Positions 15,226 through 15,977 of a stretch of DNA of 15,977 nt are shown here, piece after piece (positions within the stretch are counted from its first letter, which is position 1; every line of letters begins with the position of its first letter). Below the pieces are notes generated by a model. That model saw only the letters and a program-made list of their open reading frames with translations. It was not told where the DNA came from and did not search any database. A program made the translations under genes and the position numbers. Source of the stretch: Methanobrevibacter sp. (lineage in GTDB: Archaea; Methanobacteriota; Methanobacteria; Methanobacteriales; Methanobacteriaceae); assembly GCA_017404125.1 (NCBI GenBank), contig JAFRCZ010000001.1, forward strand, positions 1 through 15,977, read 5' to 3'.

Positions 15226-15234
15226 TTTATAAAA
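15226..15234 (+). promoter_or_regulatory. Probable TATA box of the TrmB-family gene
   Basis: TTTATAAAA is a near-consensus archaeal TATA box. It predicts initiation around 15255-15260 and a leader of about 50 nt before the ATG at 15310. Confidence 0.55.
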
Positions 15235-15309
15235 CAACTCTTAAACTAAAATATAGAGAGAAAAATATAATCTAAATATTTAAAAATTCATCTTAAGCAG
15301 GTAATTTTT

Positions 15310-15977
15310 ATGGAATCAATAATAGGGTCTTTGGAAAAACTAGGACTTACAAGATACGAGGCAAAGGCATATATTGGAATGACTAATCTGATATCTGGAA
15401 AAGCTGAAGAAATAGCTAAAATCTCTGAAATCCCACGTTCAAAGATTTATAATACTCTAAAGGAATTGGACAAAAAAGGATTTGTAACAATCACACATAC
15501 AAGGCCTCTTGAATATCAGGCAGTGCCTCCAAGCGAGATATTCCAAAGGAAAAAGGAGGAACTGATTAAAGAGCTTGAAGAAGCCCAAGAGAAATTGGAT
15601 GAACTATACAATGACCAGCTGTCTGAAATACAGGCTCCCGTTTGGCTAATCAAAACAAGCGAAAATATCATAAGCAAGGAAATCGAGATTGTAAAAAGGG
15701 CCAGAAAGTCAATCAACATGAGAATAGGATTCCTACTTGAAGGTGAAGGTGAAGCACTCATCAAGGCATTCAAAGAACTTCCAAGAGGCATTCCAATAAA
15801 GATTATGGCAACCCCAGAGTGCTATATCAATGGGGAAAAATTAGAGATTATCAAGATGTTTGAAGATGCTAATCTCGAGAATTTGGAAATAATAGAAACC
15901 GACATAAAATTTGTAAAAATCGTTATAAGAGATGGTAAGGAACTGTTCCGTACAATCGTCAAGTTTACAGGAGAGGA
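15310..15977 (+). CDS. TrmB-family transcriptional regulator (cut by window edge)
   Basis: I translated 222 complete codons from ATG 15310; the frame is open at the end of the window. The N-terminus is a TrmB-type winged helix (about 1-72): LEKLGLTRYEAKAYIGM, AEEIAKISEIPRSKIYNTL with the recognition helix at about 41-53, and the wing GFVTITHTRPLEYQAV. A coiled-coil segment, KKEELIKELEEAQEKLDELY (81-100), probably mediates dimerisation. The start of the PLD-like TrmB effector domain follows (about 110 onward: VWLIKTSENI, RARKSINMRI). Family members sense sugars in some archaea, but no sugar genes are visible here, so the ligand is unknown. The Shine-Dalgarno AGGT lies 9 nt before the ATG. It is divergent from hcp, with inverted repeats in its promoter. 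Confidence 0.93.
   Translation, partial: MESIIGSLEKLGLTRYEAKAYIGMTNLISGKAEEIAKISEIPRSKIYNTLKELDKKGFVTITHTRPLEYQAVPPSEIFQRKKEELIKELEEAQEKLDELYNDQLSEIQAPVWLIKTSENIISKEIEIVKRARKSINMRIGFLLEGEGEALIKAFKELPRGIPIKIMATPECYINGEKLEIIKMFEDANLENLEIIETDIKFVKIVIRDGKELFRTIVKFTGE

Noticed and set aside
14938..15309. Small gene in the hcp-trmB gap
   Set aside because: No frame of useful length with a Shine-Dalgarno is visible. The sequence looks like two divergent promoters with inverted repeats.
1..15977. Mobile element, prophage or defence island
   Set aside because: No transposase, integrase, terminal inverted repeats, target duplications, toxin-antitoxin or nuclease genes are recognisable. Nearly all genes are core biosynthesis or housekeeping.

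Overview
The window looks like chromosome from an AT-rich methanogenic archaeon of the Methanobacteriales, most likely a Methanobrevibacter. The reasons are: very AT-rich intergenic DNA with TATA-like boxes; archaeal Shine-Dalgarno sequences of the GGTGA/GGAGG type; an archaeal (Ser-His) signal peptidase; a TrmB-family regulator; an archaeal-type IlvD; and a short archaeal-type hybrid-cluster protein (Hcp). The genus is inferred from general resemblance, not from a search.

Layout. Positions 1-2982 (minus strand) hold a branched-chain amino acid block, ilvB-ilvN followed by ilvC; ilvC runs off the left edge. Divergent from ilvB, the plus strand carries purD (purine synthesis), an acidic TPR-like protein of unknown function, argF (ornithine carbamoyltransferase), a six-TPR protein, and a YhhQ/VUT-family membrane transporter, probably for a queuosine/archaeosine precursor. 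That series converges on argS (minus strand, 8860-10581). The minus strand continues with an archaeal signal peptidase I, ilvD (dihydroxy-acid dehydratase), a small cupin and hcp. Divergent from hcp, at the right edge, a TrmB-family regulator starts and runs out of the window.

How the genes fit together. IlvB/IlvN, IlvC and IlvD catalyse successive steps of valine/isoleucine synthesis. ilvC and ilvD both have ACTAAT-type inverted repeats at a similar place upstream of their starts, which suggests a shared regulator. PurD and ArgF are independent biosynthetic enzymes, and ArgS charges tRNA with the product of the arginine pathway. Hcp acts in nitrosative or oxidative stress. The divergent TrmB-type regulator, with an inverted repeat just upstream of its own TATA box, is a reasonable candidate to control itself and perhaps hcp.

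Most of the window is ordinary archaeal housekeeping and biosynthesis. I found no CRISPR array, IS element, prophage, tRNA or rRNA, and no clear new defence or metabolic system. The interesting material is intergenic: a near-identical hairpin plus T-tract 3' of both ilvN and argS, three stacked hairpins 3' of argS, short tandem duplications of 40-50 bp before both TPR-type genes and after ilvN, and candidate operators at ilvC, ilvD and trmB. Five starts need attention: ATG rather than an upstream codon for ilvB, argF, ilvD and hcp, and a TTG start for the signal peptidase.
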